Assembly: GCA_003241475.1 (NCBI GenBank)
Contig: QFQB01000097.1
Location: 1-7,232, forward strand
DNA from: Micavibrio aeruginosavorus
GTDB lineage: Bacteria > Pseudomonadota > Alphaproteobacteria > Micavibrionales > Micavibrionaceae
Length of the DNA: 7,232 nt
Direction: 5' to 3'
Shown: positions 5,640 to 7,232 of the stretch, in pieces
How positions within the stretch are numbered: position 1 is the stretch's first letter
Layout of the letters: each line of letters begins with the position of its first letter
The notes under the pieces: model-generated
Seen by the model: only the letters and a program-made list of their open reading frames with translations
Databases searched by the model: none
What the model was told of the DNA's origin: nothing
Translations under genes and position numbers: made by a program

Positions 5640-6344
5640 TTAAATGGCAGGCGCATGCTTAGGCAGGGGCAAATAGCCGGAGGCGGGGACTTTTTCTTCC
5701 GAGCGCGGGGCTTCTTTTGGCAATTCTGTCAACACGTCCCAGCGGCCGCTCAGGGCGGCATAAGCGGACCAGGATTTGACGCAGACTTCCGTTAGTGTGG
5801 TGACGCCCGCGATTCCGCCCGTTACCAATCCGGCCGCAAGGCTGGTTTTCATGTCGCCGGAGGTAATGAATTTTGCAACGAGAAAAGAGCCAGCACCCCA
5901 AAGAGCGCCATTCCCTGACGTAAGCACAAGGGAATCCCGCACAAAATCACGGCAGCGGGTTTGCAGGTCGGCCTTGATTTCGGGCGGCAGGCAAGGGGCA
6001 GGTCCCGATTGTGGTTTGGTATTAAAGTAATAGTTGGGCTCGCTCTGGAAAAAGCGGTCTTTGCCCTGAAAATAGATGAAGTTGGTGACGGGGACACTGG
6101 CGGCGGCCCAAAAGGCTTTTACCGCAACCTTGTGGGCGCCCAAAGCGGCGGCGGCAAACGCAATGCCGAGAGCCGCCGCAACGCCGAGGCGGTTTTCCGG
6201 CATATGCCATTGCGTGTCGGAGGTCTGGCGGTAGGCGCCATCCTGCCATTCCAGACTATGGCCATTCTTGTTAACGAATTGGCTCTTGGCGAACACATGA
6301 TCGTCGAGAAATTCGGTTAATTTGGCTTGGATGCTGGAATTCAT
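5640..6344 (-). CDS. Hypothetical membrane-associated protein
   Basis: I do not recognise this 234-residue protein. Residues 1-50 are polar (includes FLDDHVFAKSQFVNKNG). An Ala/Gly-rich hydrophobic stretch at about 53-92 could hold one or two membrane helices. A polar segment with aromatic residues (YFQGKDRFFQSEPNYYF) and Cys118/Cys131 follows at about 91-138. A second hydrophobic stretch spans about 144-188 (GALWGAGSFLVAKFI, then AAGLVTGGIAGVTTL). The C-terminal ~45 residues are polar and proline-rich. There is no signal peptide; the layout suggests an inner-membrane protein with two hydrophobic hairpins. ATG 6344 is the upstream-most plausible start, but no Shine-Dalgarno is present. It shares strand with flhF, 101 nt upstream of it. 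A flagellar role is not supported. Confidence 0.75.
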   Translation of the reverse strand: MNSSIQAKLTEFLDDHVFAKSQFVNKNGHSLEWQDGAYRQTSDTQWHMPENRLGVAAALGIAFAAAALGAHKVAVKAFWAAASVPVTNFIYFQGKDRFFQSEPNYYFNTKPQSGPAPCLPPEIKADLQTRCRDFVRDSLVLTSGNGALWGAGSFLVAKFITSGDMKTSLAAGLVTGGIAGVTTLTEVCVKSWSAYAALSGRWDVLTELPKEAPRSEEKVPASGYLPLPKHAPAI

Positions 6345-6351
6345 GGGCGTA

Positions 6352-6380
6352 TTTATAATATGTAAATTAGAAAAAGTGAA
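6352..6380 (-). promoter_or_regulatory. Promoter of the 234-aa gene; mRNA probably leaderless
   Basis: On the minus strand TTCACT (6375-6380, 4/6 of the -35 consensus) is followed by a 17-nt spacer and TATAAA (6352-6357, 5/6 of the -10). Only 7 nt separate the -10 from ATG 6344, so transcription would begin at or within a base or two of the start codon. The missing Shine-Dalgarno fits this. Confidence 0.4.
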
Positions 6381-6404
6381 GAGAAATCAAGGCGGGGCAG
6401 GCAT

Positions 6405-6420
6405 GTTATGTTGACATAAC
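6405..6420. promoter_or_regulatory. 16-bp perfect dyad (operator candidate)
   Basis: GTTATGTTGACATAAC consists of two perfect 7-bp half sites, GTTATGT and ACATAAC, around a 2-bp centre. It covers the -35 hexamer TTGACA (6411-6416) of the lipoprotein gene promoter, a position where a bound dimer would block RNA polymerase. I do not know the cognate regulator; no regulator gene is in the window. Confidence 0.6.
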
Positions 6421-6438
6421 TAAATATTAAACTATAAG
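6411..6438 (+). promoter_or_regulatory. Promoter of the 72-aa lipoprotein gene
   Basis: A perfect -35 TTGACA (6411-6416), a 16-nt spacer and TATAAG (6433-6438, 5/6 of the -10) form a good housekeeping-type promoter. The predicted start is near 6445, which leaves a leader of about 30 nt before ATG 6475. The spacer is very AT-rich. Confidence 0.6.
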
Positions 6439-6463
6439 GTTAGGCGCGTAATTATCTTACAAA

Positions 6464-6468
6464 GAGGG
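6464..6468 (+). promoter_or_regulatory. Ribosome binding site of the 72-aa lipoprotein gene
   Basis: GAGGG stands 6 nt before ATG 6475 and fixes that codon as the start. The strong site contrasts with the divergent 234-aa gene, which has none. Confidence 0.65.
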
Positions 6469-6474
6469 TGTTCC

Positions 6475-6693
6475 ATGAGTAAAAAACAGTCTTTGGTAGC
6501 CTTGGCCGCCAGCTTCGCCATGACAGCTTGCTCGGCGGAACAAATCATAGCCCCCGATGTCTATGTACAGGACAAACATTACCGCCCCGATCTGGAAGAC
6601 AACTACCGTGAGCGTTTCTGCACCTCGGCGTCCGCATCCGTCATTGTGCGGGACGGCACCAAGAAAATCGCCAAGATTGATTGCACACCCTAA
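6475..6693 (+). CDS. Small predicted lipoprotein, 72 aa
   Basis: The product starts with MSKKQ, a hydrophobic core (LVALAASFAM) and TAC, giving a lipobox-like M-T-A-C19. Cleavage before Cys19 would leave a mature chain of 54 residues. Ser20 rather than Asp at +2 predicts transfer to the outer membrane by the Lol rule. The mature part is polar and has two further cysteines, Cys49 and Cys70, that could form a disulfide in the periplasm. I do not recognise a family. Support that it is real: a good promoter, a strong ribosome binding site and a coherent signal sequence. It ends 6 nt before the stop of the convergent 114-aa gene. The lipobox -3 residue is Met rather than Leu, so processing is not certain. 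Confidence 0.72.
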   Translation: MSKKQSLVALAASFAMTACSAEQIIAPDVYVQDKHYRPDLEDNYRERFCTSASASVIVRDGTKKIAKIDCTP

Positions 6694-6699
6694 AGGCTT

Positions 6700-7044
6700 T
6701 TACTCTTTGTCGAGGAACAGGGTTTTCAAAACCATGTTCACAAGGCTTAAGACAATCGCGCCGAAAAACGCTGCCACAAAACCTGAAATCGCAAAGCCGG
6801 GCACGAACTGCGCCGCCACCAAAAGCATCACGCCGTTGATGACGAGCCATATGATGCCGAGCGTGGCAACCGCCAGCGGGAAGGTGATGATTTTGAAAAC
6901 CAGTCCCAGCGTGGCATTCACAAGGCCGATGACGACGGCGGCGATCAGTGCGGAGCCAAGGCTCGCGACATGAAAGCCCGGCACGATTTCCGAAACGAGC
7001 CATACGGCGACAGCGGATAAAAACCAGTGAACGAGAATTTTCAT
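6700..7044 (-). CDS. YvlD/phage holin superfamily IV-type four-TM membrane protein
   Basis: A 114-residue, almost wholly hydrophobic protein that matches the YvlD-like family (DUF360, 'Mycobacterial 4 TMS phage holin'). Despite the name, members are widespread chromosomal membrane proteins of unclear function. Features: an N-terminal MKILVHWFLSAVAVWL helix, VPGFHV, the second helix with IGLVNATLG, a Phe-Pro loop (ITFPLAV), the third helix GIIWLVINGVMLLVA, a second VPGFAI and a last helix with LSLVNMVLKTLF. The two halves are recognisably repeated. Length is normal (~110-120). ATG 7044 has GAGGAG 7 nt upstream and begins 18 nt after the flhA stop, so it is probably cotranscribed with flhA. I see no flagellar role, and holin activity is not implied. 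Confidence 0.87.
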   Translation of the reverse strand: MKILVHWFLSAVAVWLVSEIVPGFHVASLGSALIAAVVIGLVNATLGLVFKIITFPLAVATLGIIWLVINGVMLLVAAQFVPGFAISGFVAAFFGAIVLSLVNMVLKTLFLDKE

Positions 7045-7051
7045 GATGGTG

Positions 7052-7057
7052 CTCCTC
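7052..7057 (-). promoter_or_regulatory. Ribosome binding site of the YvlD-like gene
   Basis: GAGGAG on the minus strand lies 7 nt before ATG 7044, in the 18-nt gap after flhA. It is the strongest Shine-Dalgarno in the window, so this gene can be translated efficiently on an flhA transcript. Confidence 0.7.
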
Positions 7058-7062
7058 TTTCC

Positions 7063-7232
7063 TTAAACCTGACCCAGCGTTCTGATCTTCGATTTCGGGT
7101 GGATTTCGTTTTGCGACATAACGATCGTTGACGGGCGGAAGCGTTCGATCACCGAGCGCACGAACGGACGGATCGACGGCGAGGTGAGCAGCACAGGCGT
7201 TTCTCCGATCGACATGAATTTATCGTAGGAAT
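7063..7232 (-). CDS. flhA: Flagellar biosynthesis protein FlhA, C-terminal end (partial)
   Basis: Only the last 55 residues and stop codon are in the window; the gene continues past its right edge. The reading frame gives PVLLTSPSIRPFVRSVIERF, then STIVMSQNEIHPKSKIRTLG and a short end, which is the conserved last subdomain of the FlhA cytoplasmic domain (the pattern LLtsPxiRpxxRxxIErFxPxxxVxSxNEI). FlhA is the export-gate protein: a membrane channel part followed by a ring-forming cytoplasmic domain that docks chaperone-substrate complexes and FliJ. The tail in this window has no obvious extension. A virulence-type homologue (SctV/InvA) is less likely given the neighbouring flagellar genes. 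Confidence 0.9.
   Translation of the reverse strand, partial: SYDKFMSIGETPVLLTSPSIRPFVRSVIERFRPSTIVMSQNEIHPKSKIRTLGQV

Noticed and set aside
6351..6367. ATTTA-N7-TAAAT inverted repeat over the 234-aa gene promoter
   Set aside because: A 5-bp all-AT arm in an AT-rich stretch is expected by chance.
6700..7044. Phage or lysis cassette suggested by the holin-family name
   Set aside because: No endolysin, phage structural gene or integrase is nearby; the family is common in non-phage chromosomes and here follows flhA.

Overview
This is a flagellar gene cluster from a Gram-negative bacterium, most likely an alphaproteobacterium with a polar flagellum. The evidence is protein-level only. FliI, FliJ, FlhF, FlhG and the C-terminus of FlhA are recognisable by family motifs. 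The FlhF/FlhG pair implies numerical and positional control of polar flagella. The alphaproteobacterial assignment (perhaps a Micavibrio- or Rhodospirillales-like lineage) rests on the general look of FliJ, FlhF and the FliK-like protein and on moderately high GC; it is an inference.

Layout. On the + strand, bases 2-1159 hold the C-terminal ~385 residues of the export ATPase FliI (its start lies outside the window), followed after 8 nt by fliJ (1168-1593). These run tail to tail, with a 2-nt gap, into a minus-strand flagellar block read right to left: flhF (5538-4522), flhG (4516-3677) and a 676-residue proline-rich FliK-like hook-length protein (3626-1596). flhF and flhG are 5 nt apart and probably translationally coupled. 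The fliK-like gene sits 50 nt further on behind a hairpin that overlaps its initiation region. Right of flhF lie a minus-strand gene of unknown function for a 234-aa probable membrane protein (6344-5640), a divergent + strand gene for a 72-aa predicted lipoprotein (6475-6693), and a minus-strand gene for a 114-aa four-helix membrane protein of the YvlD/phage-holin-IV family (7044-6700). That last gene starts 18 nt after the stop of flhA, whose last 55 codons close the window (7232-7063).

How the genes work together. FlhA is the export-gate component, FliI and FliJ form the ATPase and stalk of the type III export apparatus, the FliK-like protein would measure hook length and switch export specificity, and FlhF/FlhG set where and how many flagella are built. 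The three genes between flhA and flhF have no evident flagellar function.

The main signals beyond ordinary annotation are in non-coding DNA: (i) a perfect hairpin between a good Shine-Dalgarno and the fliK-like start, which when folded would place that Shine-Dalgarno close to the AUG; (ii) a near-identical direct repeat bracketing a perfect TATAAT upstream of flhF; (iii) a 16-bp perfect dyad covering the -35 element of the lipoprotein gene; (iv) a promoter so close to the 234-aa ORF that its mRNA would be essentially leaderless. I see no CRISPR array, insertion sequence, tRNA, rRNA, or clear evidence of a wholly new system.
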